A DNA stretch of 64,000 nucleotides, from contig MSJI02000118.1 in assembly GCA_001931905.2 (NCBI GenBank), forward strand, positions 1-64,000, in the 5' to 3' direction. Under the pieces are notes generated by a model. The model had not been told where the DNA came from. It did no database searches and worked only from the letters and a program-made list of their open reading frames with translations. Shown here piece after piece: positions 10,787 to 22,097 of this stretch (the first letter of the stretch is position 1; each line of letters starts with the position of its first letter). Both the position numbers and the translations under genes were made by a program. The stretch is from Cladosporium sp. IMV 00045 (Eukaryota > Ascomycota > Dothideomycetes > Cladosporiales > Cladosporiaceae).

Positions 10787-11377
10787 ATGTCTTCAAAGTA
10801 CGACGAGGCCAGGCGCCAAATATACGCCGCCCACAATGAAGATCCCAACAAACACACCACTCCAGACGGCAAGGAAGTGCCATACGAGACTCACTACTCT
10901 GAAAAGATGGAAAACTACCTGAACAAGCGCGCACCCAATTCTTCGGAAGTCCTCAAACTCGCAATCTGCGGTCAGCACTTTCGACGATGGGAAGTCCCTC
11001 GAGACAGCTACCCGCGAACGAAAGTGGGATATCACTCATGGCGGACATTCCTCAAGAAAAGGCAAGGCAAGCTCGTAGCCGAAATTCTCGAACAGCAAGG
11101 ATACCCCGAAGAGGATTGGAAGAGGTGTCAGGCGCTTATTGAGAAGGAGGGCCTGAAGCAGGGTGAGGAAGAGGTGCAGGTGCTTGAAGATGTGGCTTGT
11201 TTGGTTTTCTTGGACGATCAGTTTGATGCTTTCAAGGATCATCATGATGAGGAGAAGATTGTGAATATTCTGAAGAAGACTTGGGTTAAGATGTCGAAGG
11301 AGGGTCAGGATATGGCGTTGGAGCTGCCCATGACTGACGATTGTAAGGCGTTGGTGCAGAGAGCCTTGAGTGGTTGA
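10787..11377 (+). CDS. DUF4202 family protein (196 aa)
   Basis: Small soluble protein of the DUF4202 family, found in fungi and bacteria; its biochemical activity is unknown to me. The whole chain fits the family: an N-terminal IYAAHNEDPNKHTTPDGKEV block, the central ICGQHFRRWEVPRDSYPRTKVGY region and a helical C-terminal half containing LEDVACLVFLDDQF. Conserved histidine and aspartate positions in these blocks suggest a metal- or phosphate-binding site of HD-like type, which is inference. The ATG at 10787 has a favourable context (tcacaATGT). Single exon, normal length, no membrane segment. Confidence 0.85.
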   Translation: MSSKYDEARRQIYAAHNEDPNKHTTPDGKEVPYETHYSEKMENYLNKRAPNSSEVLKLAICGQHFRRWEVPRDSYPRTKVGYHSWRTFLKKRQGKLVAEILEQQGYPEEDWKRCQALIEKEGLKQGEEEVQVLEDVACLVFLDDQFDAFKDHHDEEKIVNILKKTWVKMSKEGQDMALELPMTDDCKALVQRALSG

Positions 11378-12800
11378 ATGGACGTAATACCACTGCAGAT
11401 AGGGCAGACTGTGCAAGCTGCCTAAAACTTTTGCTACACAGAGAGCCCTTTCCACTATCTATTTCAAAAGGAACGACTTTTCCTATGCGAAGACGCTCCA
11501 CCTAACACTGCCACCTACATCCTATCCAACGCGTACCCCGGCCAACTCAAGCCCGGGGGCAAGCTGCAGGCCTTCTTGAACGCCTGTCCATGCCTGCAGA
11601 ATCCGCAGGTATCCAAGCTCTCATCCATAACGATTGCTTCACGGAACGTCCGCCTACTTCAGACAGTCGACCACCACCCTCCCCAGGTCATGCACCCAAC
11701 TCTTGACATTCACCCTTGGACTGCGCCCATCAGCCGCAGAACTCCACTCAGCTGCTTCGTTTGGTTCTGTCCGGCAATGTCATTTCCGCATCTGCTCGAG
11801 GTGCAGGATCCCCTCCACGAAAAAGAAGGCTCAAGCGCTTTTTCAAGCCAGCCAGCCTGGTCCGGATCGTGTTTTGCGACTCCATGGTTGGGTTGCGGTT
11901 TTCCTGGGCAAAGCTTGTCAGTTGTCTCTATACCCCGAAGTAAGAGAGTTTCACTTACATTTTGCTTTTCATCCTGTTGCGTTGATCCGGCGTGGGACTC
12001 CACAGCGTCAGGTAATGATTCCTGAACACAGGCTTCCTCCCTCGTGTTCGGCATTGCCGTCACAGGGTGCTGTTGTTCATTCGTCGTTTGCTCAAGAGCC
12101 CGCTCCCCACGCATCCCAGAGTAGGTCGGGCCTGAACTCTCTGCTCTCCAAGGCTTGCTCGATATCTGCAGTGACCATGTCGAAATCGTCTTGATAGCAA
12201 GGTCCGAGTCCTTTTGTACTTGAAATCACACGATCTTGAGCTTCACGGAGCAGGTCTGATGCGGATTGGGTCTTGCTGCTGCTGCTGCTGCTACTGCTCT
12301 TGCTGTCAGCGATGAGATCCGCGATTGATACTCGATGGAGCCGCTCGTATTTCAGACGATTGGGGACTTACGCCGAGGTGGAAGTTTGACGGCAAAAAAG
12401 AAAGTAAAATCGCGGTGGCGTTGACTCGTTCGACGAATGCGGAGTTCCTTCGCGGTCGTCTTCTTCGCGGTCGTATTCTTTGCGATGATCTTCCATGTCT
12501 GCTGTAGTAATGCCTTGGGACAATAACTTGCTAACGATGTAAAGATACAATCCCTCGATACTGCAATGCTTACCGTCAAACGATCGAGTCGGAGACGAAA
12601 AATCTACACGTTTGTTGTGTTCCGTTTCAAGCCCTGCATCGATAAATGGCAAGAGCAACATCAACATCAGCACGTCGCCACCAGCAACGCCTACACCCAG
12701 CACCTGCCACTCGAACATGTTTACCAACAACCACCACCCATCTGATCAAACACAATGTCCGCCCTCCCACCAACCTATTCAACCCACACTCCAAAGAAAA
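11378..12800. other. Long intergenic region with possible gene remnant
   Basis: 1.4 kb between the DUF4202 and SRA-YDG genes. Several overlapping open frames lack homology I can recognise. A minus-strand stretch at about 12092-12365 reads like coding sequence (listed separately). A (TGC)n run at about 12274-12303 encodes the serine run in that frame. Confidence 0.45.
12092..12365 (-). pseudogene. Possible exon or gene remnant with serine run
   Basis: On the minus strand this frame stays open from an in-frame TAA near 12370 to a TGA at 12092-12094. It reads like a soluble, helical protein: RLKYERLHRVSIADLIADSK, then an eight-serine run, then a helix-like stretch ending DLLWDAWGAGS. A donor-like gtaagt sits just upstream. 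No complete gene could be assembled around it: flanking minus-strand frames are not in phase and no ATG fits cleanly. It may be a decayed gene or chance. Confidence 0.25.
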
Positions 12801-14133
12801 ATGGCGCGCGCACCCCCCTTCACACGCAACTACACCAACCCAACCCTAATCACCTCACCCCCCTACCTAACCTCACAAACGCACTGGATCCGCAACACTC
12901 TCGACTTGCAAATCGCCCAAAACGGCCCCGAAGCCCTGACAGCCAACGACCTGCTCGACATCGACTCTTTCCTCCGAGGCCTTCTAGCACACGCCTCGGA
13001 AATCCCGCTTTCGACTCTGCGCGGCACGAGAATCCACCTCGCCGTGCTGGATATTTGCGGAAGGGCGACGAGGTGGCCGCTGAAAGTCATTGAGCGGGCG
13101 GAGGCTATTGGGCAGGTTTGGGAGGGGAGGTTTGGCGATTTGAATAAGGTTGGGTGGGAGGTGGGGGTTGAGGGGTGGGAGGAAGTGGTGGGTGGGAGGG
13201 AGAGTGTGGGTTTGGGTGGGTTGAGTATTGGGAAGGCGAGGAGGTTTGGCGATTTGGGGTTTCGACCGGGGGAGTGAGTTGATGGTTCCTTGTTCGAAGG
13301 CTACGATGCTTTTTGCTGATTGAAGTGGCGATAGCTGGTGGATCAACCCTCTCTTCGCCTATCGCGCCGGCATACTCGACTCGTCCGATTCGCAAGGAGG
13401 AATCGTTGCAGACTCGAAAGGTGCTTATGCCGTCTTGCTCACAGGCGCTGATGAAGTTTTATGCCACGCACCGGAGAAGTTCGTCTACCGCGCTCGCAAC
13501 GGTGACAAAGGGCGGTATCGACTCACAGCTGCGACGATCGACTCTCGCCACCCGGTTCGCGTCTTGCGTAGCCATACCCTGCGAAGTCTCTGGAGTCCGC
13601 GCGCGGGAGTCCGATATGAAGGCCTGTGAGTGATTGATTGCGCAGGGGATTGCGTATCAGTTCACTGCTTGGATGCTACAGCGTTGCTAAACTACCCTTC
13701 CGTGTTCAGCTACAAAGTCAGTTCCTGGTCCATCGTGCGCGACCCCCAAACGAAGAAAATGGTCTACGACATCACGTTCAAACGACTCGAAAGCGAAGGC
13801 AGCATGGACTCTGTTTTGCAGCGACCGTGGACGGAGGAAATCGAAGACTACAAGTGCTACAAGAAATTCAAAGCCGAGGCGAGAGAGAAGAGAATGCAAG
13901 CCGTGAGGCAGTCGGTGCAGAACGATCCGGCTCGTGCTGTCACGGCGAGTGATGGGGCGGTTGATGAGAGGGTTGATGAGATGGTCGATGAGGATTCGGA
14001 TGAAGGGGATTGGCGCGTGTATGAGGATGAGACTGCTGAGTCGCCGAAGGGGAGTGTGGTCGTGGTGAGAGATTCGATGATGGTTGATGGGAGGGCGGTG
14101 TTGCGGGAGAGACATGCTCAGGGCGGGCATTGA
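12801..14133 (+). CDS. SRA-YDG domain protein (three exons, 395 aa)
   Basis: Predicted nuclear reader of modified DNA; SRA-YDG domains (UHRF1, plant SUVH proteins) bind methylated or hemimethylated cytosine. Exons 12801-13273, 13335-13625 and 13710-14133 join in frame across introns of 61 and 84 bp (both with gtgagt donors). The joined frame shows IGQVWEGRF (UHRF1-like entry motif), RAGILDSSD...AYAVLLTG, a PVRVLRS strand, SPRAGVRYEGLYKV (the YDG element, with Glu for Asp), and a terminal ITFKRLE. These lie at about residues 95-310. No RING, PHD or SET domain is present. The C-terminus is an acidic tail. The domain is divergent: the aspartate-rich loop after LLTG is short. An in-frame upstream ATG (12717) exists; 12801 was chosen for its context (aaaaATGG). 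Confidence 0.8.
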
Positions 14134-14445
14134 TCAGGTGTTTACCAGATCTTGATTGGCTCTGCTTGAGACGAGAGATGGTTGCGGCTTCGCTACATTG
14201 ATTACCTTAGAGACATTGAAGTTCATCTCTACCTTGAAAGACAAAATAGGCAGAAATCACCACTGGTCGACAGTATTCCATCAGACGACAAAGTCGCTTT
14301 TGATTGCTGGCGCTGAATCGTTCTACACTAATTGACATGTATGTATGGTACATCGCTTGCTCTATCAACAACGCCTGCTACGTCAATACAGCCGGTAGAA
14401 TCGTAAGATATCTTACACTCAATCTCTCCCAAGCCATCACGAGCC
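14134..14445. other. Convergent 3' region between SRA-YDG and AIM32-like genes
   Basis: 312 bases of shared 3' flank; nothing gene-like seen. Confidence 0.6.
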
Positions 14446-15650
14446 TTAAAAGCGAAGGGCTTCACCCTCTTGCCCAACGCCACCTCTAAACAGCTCCTTG
14501 ATCACCTTACCCTCCATGACCGTCTTCGCAACAATTCCCTCAACATGCTCCGGGCCCACTCTGCCATACCAAATTCCCTTCCCAGCAAGCGCATTGCCAC
14601 TGAAAGAAGGCGGGATATAGACAATAACATTGCCCGCCCACTTGTGTCCACCAATATGCGAGATCAACCCAACCCTAGCAGTAGGAGTGTAGCCCACAAC
14701 CTCCGTCTTGACCTCCTCAGCCTCAGGCACAGGCGTATCCTTGAGCAAAGGCACGTTCTGCCTCTGCAATTTCTCCTCAAACTCATCCCTCAGAATCGGC
14801 CCCAAAGTACCGCACCTCGCGTCCCTTCCGCCATGACCGCAGATCAGGATCATGATCTCATCCACCTTTCGAGCGCCAGGGAATTGACGCTGGATTTCCG
14901 GCGCGCGCTTGAGGATGTTCTTTTGCTCGCGCGTGAGCTTGTCGTGGGCTTGGTGCAGGCGCGAGGGGAGCACGAAGCCCCGAAGGAAAGCTTCCACGGC
15001 TGTTGACTCGGTGGGGATGTTGGGGACGTATTGGAAGCTGGGCAGGAGGAAGGCGGAGGCGGGAGGGGAGTTCGGGGCGTCTTGGGGGACGATGCTGGGG
15101 TCTTTGCCCGGTGCGCCGGCTGGGTAGGAGCTGGAGGTTGTTTGGGTGGAGCGTTCGGTTTGGTGGGGTACTGGTGGTGTGGGCGGGAAGGAGGAGTTCG
15201 TGAGCATCACGTTGTGATAGGGCTGGGGAAGTGTTAGTGAATGCGTTCAGTTCGCGGTGTGATGTTGCAAGTCGGACTGACATCGCTGTATTTGCCATTC
15301 CTCAGTAGGAAGCCTCTCAATTGGCGGACTAGTGCGCTGTCCTCTTCATCTTCTATTTTGCTCTTCCAATCGTCCTTCCCCGTGGAGATGAGGACCTGCT
15401 CGGCATAGGCCGGCATGGAGCCATTGATTCCCTGTTCGCGCTCAATGTCCAGTCCGGCCGGCGTTTCTCTGCATTGGCAAGTGGGCGCGGGACACGCTTC
15501 GATGGTGGGTACTGGAGGCGGCGCGAATGGGATGTCGATTCTTGAGGCGTAGCTTCGGCGGGCCAGTGATGTTGTCGCATTGATCGCTGACCATGATGGT
15601 GATTGTGTTTGCCGAAGCGCTCTTCGGCCGCCGTGCCTGAGGATATTCAT
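14446..15650 (-). CDS. AIM32: AIM32-like sucrase/ferredoxin-family protein (two exons, 381 aa)
   Basis: Thioredoxin-fold [2Fe-2S] protein of the Suc_Fer family; yeast Aim32 is a mitochondrial member. Exon 1 is 15650-15282 and exon 2 is 15222-14446, with a 59-bp intron (gtcagt...cccag) joined in phase 0 to give KYSDPYHNVMLTNSS. The N-terminus (Arg-rich, with the RRSYASR motif near residue 35) looks like a mitochondrial presequence. A CPAPTCQC element lies near residues 53-60. The diagnostic cluster ICGHGGRDARCGTLGP (Cys 251, His 253, Cys 260) and the later HIGGHKWAGNVIVYIP match the family's cofactor-binding and C-terminal motifs. The middle carries a Pro/Ser-rich insertion after the splice junction. 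Confidence 0.88.
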
Positions 15651-17052
15651 GGCGATGTGATTGAAGCTAAGAAATGTAGAAATAGCAATCTATAGATGCA
15701 ACATGAACAAATGAACAATGGAAACAATGTGTGGTCAGCACTTTTCTTCGTGATAACGTCATCTAAACATCCTTTAAACGTCGTTCTGGTCGTTGGAGAG
15801 AAGGTCGGAGACTCGGCGATGGCGGAGATAGTGTGGTCGGACTTTATCTCCGGGAGAGACCTTATCCGCAGACAGTCTCCGAGTACGACATCCCTCAATA
15901 CAGTACATCTCAGAGCATCTGCACGTGAACACATGCACTTGAGTTGCTATCTTTGCCTAACGGAAAGGCTTGATTGACCTTCGTTCCTCTGGATGGCTGG
16001 CGTCACGATCATATAAGCTTCCGGCACTCAATGGTGCGACATCTGGATGCGTGCGGGCCGATGCTTGAGTTTCCATCCCTGCTTCTAGACAACCTACCAC
16101 ACGTCGTCCTCCCGCGTGTCTTGCGTGGCATATATTTGTGTTGAGAACTCATGCTCCACCTCGTATGTTCTCTCACGATGTCACTTTCATGACGAGGTGC
16201 TACGCGGCGTCGTTTTCTGACACCCGTGAACAGATCATACTAAGGGGAAATGGTTTCTGTGTGATACCACAAGGTACATTTACGGTCTGGTGTCATGCTA
16301 ATCAGCCGGCTTCTCTCACGGTCAAGAAGCCTCAAAGAAAAAAGACATGCACAAAATGCAAGACACACGCAAATTCAAGCCGTCGATACTGCTGCTCCCT
16401 CTAGCCGCGCGTCTCAAGGCGGGAGGTTTCGACCATTCGTTTCACGTTGTATGAACGAACAGCCCGACGCCACGATTGCTTCTCAGAACAAAATGCAAGG
16501 GAACCCATTTCTTGCAAGCATCCTTGCGCAATTACAATGATTGTCGGCATGATGGTCTGGCCCAACGACCTTGACTTTTAGGTGGAGTAGTATCTTCCCT
16601 TTCACATGCTCGTCATTCCGCCATTCCCACCCAGCCACGCAGTGCTCTCCTATGCTGGTCTGTTTAAAAAGCCACAGAGAATTCCTTTGAGTGCTTATTA
16701 CTCCATTGTCTTGGTTTCTTTGTTTGCTGAAGTACTGCCACTTGACTTGCTTCAACAGGTCGTACTCCTCGAAAAGTCAATTCGATATACGCCTTTTACA
16801 TTCGTTTTGAACACGCGAACCTTCTGACACGACACACTCTTTCTCATTTCAAAATTCGAGAGCGCTGTGCGCCTCCTACATTCTTTGTACTACTCCCCTG
16901 AATCTTCGACCTCCTTCAAGTGACTTCGATTCTAGCAACCAGTGTTGTACCGCCGATCCTGCTTTGCGATCACACTTGTCGCATTCTCATTCCCTCAATT
17001 AGACACGGAGCATCACATATTCCAACACTATCATTGATTTATCGCAACAAGA
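15651..17052. other. Long intergenic region upstream of AIM32-like and GH5 genes
   Basis: 1.4 kb divergent region. Small open frames are scattered on both strands without recognisable products. The last 150 bases are C/T-rich and look like the GH5 5' leader. Confidence 0.6.
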
Positions 17053-18606
17053 ATGGTCGCCATACGCTCGCTGACCACTCTAATTGCTGCCTTGTTTATC
17101 AACTCAAGCCAAGCAAGGCTTCCTTATCAGCAAGGACCGCCAGGATACGCTGCCGACGTGAATGGCAACTACCAGAGCATTCCGTCAACCGGAAGAAATA
17201 TCCCTTCTGGACGCCCGCAGCCTTACGGGAACCCAGGATACAATAATCCCGGATACCCAGGCTATTTTACTGGTGGATCTGTTGGATACCCTACGGGCGG
17301 TCTCGCAGGCAGTCCAACCGGATATTCTCCCCATCAACCTACAGGCAATGTGCCCTACGCGCCCACTGGGACTGCTCCCGCCAGGAGGGCTCGCCCAACG
17401 TACGTGTACGGCACAAACACAGGCGGACATCTGATTGTCGAGAAGTGGATGACCCCAGACCTTTTTGACAACACAGACGCTACAGACCAATGGTCGCTCG
17501 ACCAAACCTATGGCGCAGAAGCCAAGCTAAAGAAACACTGGGACACTTACTACACCAAGGAAGACTTCGTCAAGATCAAAGAATGGGGTCTCAACACCGT
17601 CCGCATTCCTATCGGCTACTGGGCATACGACAATTCCGGAACGCCATACATCCAGGGTGCCGATTATTACCTCGAGCGAATGATTGAATGGTGCCGAGAA
17701 ATCGGCTTGTGGGTTCTAGTCGACTGTCACGGGTCGCCTGGCTCACAGAACGGTTTCGACAACAGCGGTCGCGCCGGCAAAGCACACTGGCAGTCCGGCA
17801 ATAATCTTCAAAAGAGCACTGCCGTCCTCAGAAAGATAGCACAGAAGTACGGATCGATGGAATATGCCGACGTCGTATGGGGCATCCAGCTCGTCAACGA
17901 GCCCATCTCCTGGAACGACAACAAGCTCGAAGTCACCCAGCAATGGACACAGAAAGCCTACCCCGTCGTCCGCGCCACCGCAGCCAACAAAGACCTCGTA
18001 ATCCTCATGCACGACGGCTTCATGGGTCCATCAAACTGGATCGAAACCGGCGACGCCATCAACAGCGCAGCAGCACAATCCTACAACCCCACAGGCAGAC
18101 GCACCAGCTACACCAACAGCGAATCCCCCTCCACCTTCGCAATCGACACGCACCTCTACCAAAACCAAGCGGCCGAAGACAAAAACCTCACACAGCACCA
18201 ACACATCCTCAAAGCCTGCGCGTGGACGCACACAAACCTCCTCTCAAACAGCACCCACAACAACACTCTTCCAGTCTACATCGGCGAATTCAGCGCCGCG
18301 ACCGACATCTGCGCCAACCCGGACGGCAGCACGCTGGCCGGCTCCGCCTGCTACGAAGACGGGTGCCAGTGCGCGAACAACGTCGCTATCGAGAACTGGC
18401 AGCGCCCGCTCAAGGACGCGACGAGGCAGTTTTTCGAGGCGGAGTTGGAAGCTTTTGAGAAGGGCGCGCAGGGCTGGTTTGTGTGGAGTTGGAAGGGGCC
18501 GGGGGGTTGGGGGTTGGAGAATTTGGTTAGGGAGGGGGTGGTGGGGAGGACGGTTGGGGATAGGAAGTTTAAGGGTGTTTGTGGGAGTCAGGGGGGAGGT
18601 GTTTGA
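17053..18606 (+). CDS. Secreted GH5 exo-beta-1,3-glucanase (517 aa)
   Basis: Glycoside hydrolase family 5, exo-1,3-beta-glucanase type, acting on cell-wall beta-glucan. The signal peptide covers residues 1-21. A Gly/Tyr/Pro/Thr-rich linker follows at about 25-115, with repeated NPGYPGY, PTGG and PTG units. The catalytic domain runs from YGTNTGGHLIVEKWMTP to the end and shows NTVRIPIGYWAY, the acid/base in LVNEP (Glu 283) and the nucleophile in YIGEF (Glu 412), plus the usual VWSWKGPGGWGLE near the C-terminus. Six or more cysteines suit an extracellular enzyme. No GPI-like tail is obvious. Single exon; ATG in a good context (aagaATGG). The linker is unusual next to the short N-terminus of yeast Exg1. 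Confidence 0.93.
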   Translation: MVAIRSLTTLIAALFINSSQARLPYQQGPPGYAADVNGNYQSIPSTGRNIPSGRPQPYGNPGYNNPGYPGYFTGGSVGYPTGGLAGSPTGYSPHQPTGNVPYAPTGTAPARRARPTYVYGTNTGGHLIVEKWMTPDLFDNTDATDQWSLDQTYGAEAKLKKHWDTYYTKEDFVKIKEWGLNTVRIPIGYWAYDNSGTPYIQGADYYLERMIEWCREIGLWVLVDCHGSPGSQNGFDNSGRAGKAHWQSGNNLQKSTAVLRKIAQKYGSMEYADVVWGIQLVNEPISWNDNKLEVTQQWTQKAYPVVRATAANKDLVILMHDGFMGPSNWIETGDAINSAAAQSYNPTGRRTSYTNSESPSTFAIDTHLYQNQAAEDKNLTQHQHILKACAWTHTNLLSNSTHNNTLPVYIGEFSAATDICANPDGSTLAGSACYEDGCQCANNVAIENWQRPLKDATRQFFEAELEAFEKGAQGWFVWSWKGPGGWGLENLVREGVVGRTVGDRKFKGVCGSQGGGV

Positions 18607-18811
18607 TGGGGCGAGTCGGTCTTTTGAAGGAAAGAGGGAATAGAGATAGATTTTTGGGCATTTTGGGTGGGCTGCTGCTAGTAGCATGTGAGGAGTCCGT
18701 GGCGTGTCGAGCACGTCGCTGAAATCCTTCCCGTATGCCGTCCCATGAATGATAACTCCCAGTACAAGTAAACAGATGTTCAGTTTTCAGAGCAGTCTCA
18801 CGCAGAGCCCT

Positions 18812-21800
18812 TCAGTCCAGCACGATAACCTTGCCGCTGCCGCGCTCGTACTTCGCCTTGATAGCCTGGAACTTGGTAGTCGACTGCTTCCAGTCAGACA
18901 GCATGATTGGCAAGAGTCCTTGCAGATCCTTCTTCGCAGCAGCCTCCGCCTCGTCGACAACAAGGTTGTCGAGCAAGTTGTCGACGGAGGTGTACAGCCT
19001 GTCAAGAATGCCTTCGATCTCCGGCTGCACGTATTTGACCATGTGCCTAGTGTCCGTGTCGCTCAGCCTAGCCGAGACGCGGCGGGCGGCGACGGTAAAA
19101 GGCGAGTCACTTCCGGTGTCCGAAAGCGTTGCTTCGATGGTGTCCATGGAGCGCTTGATGATGCCGCTGCCAGAGTCCGCGATGCACTCTTCGTAGACGG
19201 GTTTCATCTTGCAGCTGAATGCGTTCTTTTCGGTGTCTTCGGTGACGTCGAAAAGGATGTTTCTGCCCGCATTAGCTTTTGCGTGCTTTGAGTGTCAAGG
19301 AGAGGAAGAGAAGTTACCGGACGTCCTTCGCGTACTTGGATGTGTCGGATTCGATCGCATCGTGAACGCCCCTGATATAGGTGTCGATCGAAGCGGCGAA
19401 TTCTTTCTTGGGGAGGGGTGCTGGGAAGTCTATGGAAAGGTTAGCAAAGTGGCGGGTCTGATGGAACGATTTAGTCACCTTGAATCTCTTGTTTGAGCTT
19501 GTTCAGATCATCGACTATACTGAGTTCAAGCTCCGTCGTATGTCCCGCCTGGGCCTGCGCGAGTGCAGCCTGGCTTGTGCCAACGGCCTCAGCGAAGAAT
19601 TTCGAGAAGTTCTCATTCCAGGACTCTTTTGGGCACATCCGCGTCGCATGATTGCCATTCTTGCGAAGGAAGGCATGGATGGTAGTCCAGTGCTTCTTCC
19701 TCTTGTTCTGCAGCTGTTGCAGGGCCGCCTCAGATGCACTGGGAATGGTCTTCGCGAGGAAATCGTCCACAAGCTCTTTGACATCGCTCTTCGAGGCGTT
19801 GCGTCGGCCCGTCATGGCAATGCGAAATTTCACTTGTGGCTTGCGAGCCATCGCAAGAAGTTCGGGTCGGCGGTCAATACAAGTACTGTTGACCCAGAGT
19901 TGGAGATCACGGAGCATGACCTGCGTGCTGAATTGGATGTAGTGAGCAAGTGTCGCGAGCAGACGAGGTGCCATCAGCGCGATAGTGTTACTTCGAAGCT
20001 TCGGAATGCCAGTAGAGTCAGTTGTCAGGCGAGGCCCAGAGATGGAAGCGCCTTTCAAAGCCGCATAGTGATAGCTTGAAATGCAATGGACCTCGAGGCG
20101 TTGCCCGCGAGGCAGGTGGCTCTGCATGGAGTCCTGCAGTTGCTCGACGACCAGAGCGTTGCGCGTGGATACCAGAAATTCGAAACGCTCGGCTTCCCAG
20201 CGAGAGCAGTCCTGTCTCATCTGCTTGACTTTGTCATCGTCCACGTTGGCTCCCTGGATTTCAGCTTTGAGTGCCTTCTTGCGTTTCCTGATGGCGTTGA
20301 TCTTGGTATTCAACTGGCTGATCTCAAACTTCTTCTTTTTGATCTTATCGTTCAAAACCGTGAACGGTGTCGTGTCTTGATCTTCTTGTTTGAAGTGATT
20401 GACGAGCTTCAGCTCGGATCCAACGATCCCCTCGTCCGAATGTGTGCAGATTACGGAGATCATGCCCTTGAAGGCTTTGCCATAGCGGGAAAGCAGTTGG
20501 TAGACAGTCCCATCATCTACCACGCGGCTGATGGGTGCGACCACCCAGACGAAATCGCAAGTCTTGATGTAGTCATGAGTGAGCTCGACGCGCGCTTGAT
20601 TGGTATCCGATATACCTATCATCTCTCAGTCAATACATCGTTCTGTCAGTTTGGGTGGTAGCATCTGTACCTGGAAGATCGATAAGTGTCACCTTCTCGA
20701 GGACACGAGAGTTGCGAACACCGATGCTGTGCTTGTTTAGCCAGAAACTCATATTGCCTCATTCATTGATAGCAAAGCTTACCTAACTTCGCGCGTCAAT
20801 GGCCATAAGGCTGGCTGTTCGAAGCCTCCAGTGGAAGTCATGAGAGGATCGATCAACTTCCGCAGCTTGGCCACTGTGCTCGCTTCGTGCCATTCAGAGT
20901 AGTCCTTGGAGGCAGTATATTTGAGCTTAGACTCGCAGTTGCTGGTCAACTCATCCAGAAGCTTGGAGTCACTTGATTCGTGCGACTCTGCCAGGGAGCG
21001 CACGGTATCGGCCTTGCTCTTGAACCCAGGCAAGTCGTTGAAAAGAGTACGTAGCTCTCGCAGCGCATTCTCATGTGCTTTCTTGGCAGTCGTTCGGGTA
21101 TCTTCGTCCCAGTCACTCCTGTCCTCGAAAGCATACGTGTTATAGTCTTTGATAGTCTCCTTCAGCTTGATCTCCACTTGCTGCGGCTTGAGGTAATATA
21201 TCATTGCCCCGAAATCGCATTTCTGCTTATAGAAGGCGTCTTGATACTCGGTTGGCACGCACGTACAGCTTTGGCCGCCGCTGAGCTGAGACAATGTTAG
21301 AAATATTGTCATCAAAGGTGATGACAAGAACTTACGGATTTGGCGAGATCATGTTTTCCTATCACCGCGTTCAGAAGTGAGCTCTTGCCGACCCCTGCGC
21401 CCCCTAGAATGGCAATCTTGATTCTCTTAGTCTCTGGCAACTCGCTGAGACTTTCAGCGGTGCTGAGGTGAGCTTTCACAATCTTGCTGTTCGAGTCGTG
21501 GGCTGAGAGACGGCTTCCTACCCGCTGGGAGATCGACATGATCATCGTCTCAATGTCTTCGATGGCATCGTCGTAGTATGCACAGTCAGGGAACGGCTCA
21601 TCGTCCTCATTGTGCGTAGGATACTCGATGGTCTGGTCGCTTGTGTCTTCGCACTTGACGTCGTCTGTGTTCTCGTCATCTTCATAATTGTCTTTCGGCT
21701 CGTAGTCGTCTGGGATCAGAGAGTTGGCATCAACCTTGGCATCTGCATTGTCGCATAGGCCTTCGTCCTTGATGTCGGCTTCACCATCGTCACGCTTGCG

Positions 21801-22097
21801 CTTTTGTCCGGCCTGCACCGACTTTGCTCGCTCATGAGATGCAGATGATGCCATCCCCTGGCCGTCGGTTGATGTAGTCGCGGGCAGCGTCCTGAAGAGA
21901 CGCTTCTGTCCGGCTGATTCTGATACTGCACGTTCATGAGGCACAACCCCTGCCATACGTTGCACGATGGATGGCTTTGGAGGCAGAGTACTCTTGTTAC
22001 ACTCTGACGCAGCTTTCACTGCCTGGGCCCGTTGATGTGCCATTGTTGGGCCCACGGCTGGTTTGGTGGGCGGTGTCTTTGCTGGTAGATCTGTCAT
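18812..22097 (-). CDS. SLIP-GC/dynamin-like large GTPase, paralog 1 (six exons, 1006 aa)
   Basis: Large P-loop GTPase of the fungal group related to vertebrate nuclear GTPase SLIP-GC and dynamins; its cellular role in fungi is unknown. Exons, in order: 22097-21336, 21285-20783, 20726-20671, 20615-19479, 19429-19318, 19262-18812. Introns are 49-56 bp and all phases join. Landmarks: acidic, disordered residues 1-220 with a degenerate 33-34 residue repeat (H-Q/E-R-A at 21, 54 and 88); Walker A GGAGVGKSS (232-240); a helical region; G3 motif DLPG (438-441) in a 56-nt exon; a weak G4, THSD (498-501), instead of T/NKxD; a Lys-rich coiled coil (about 545-610); and a long helical C-terminal half. There is no membrane segment or PH domain. 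A homologous gene lies at 35404-38118. Confidence 0.85.
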
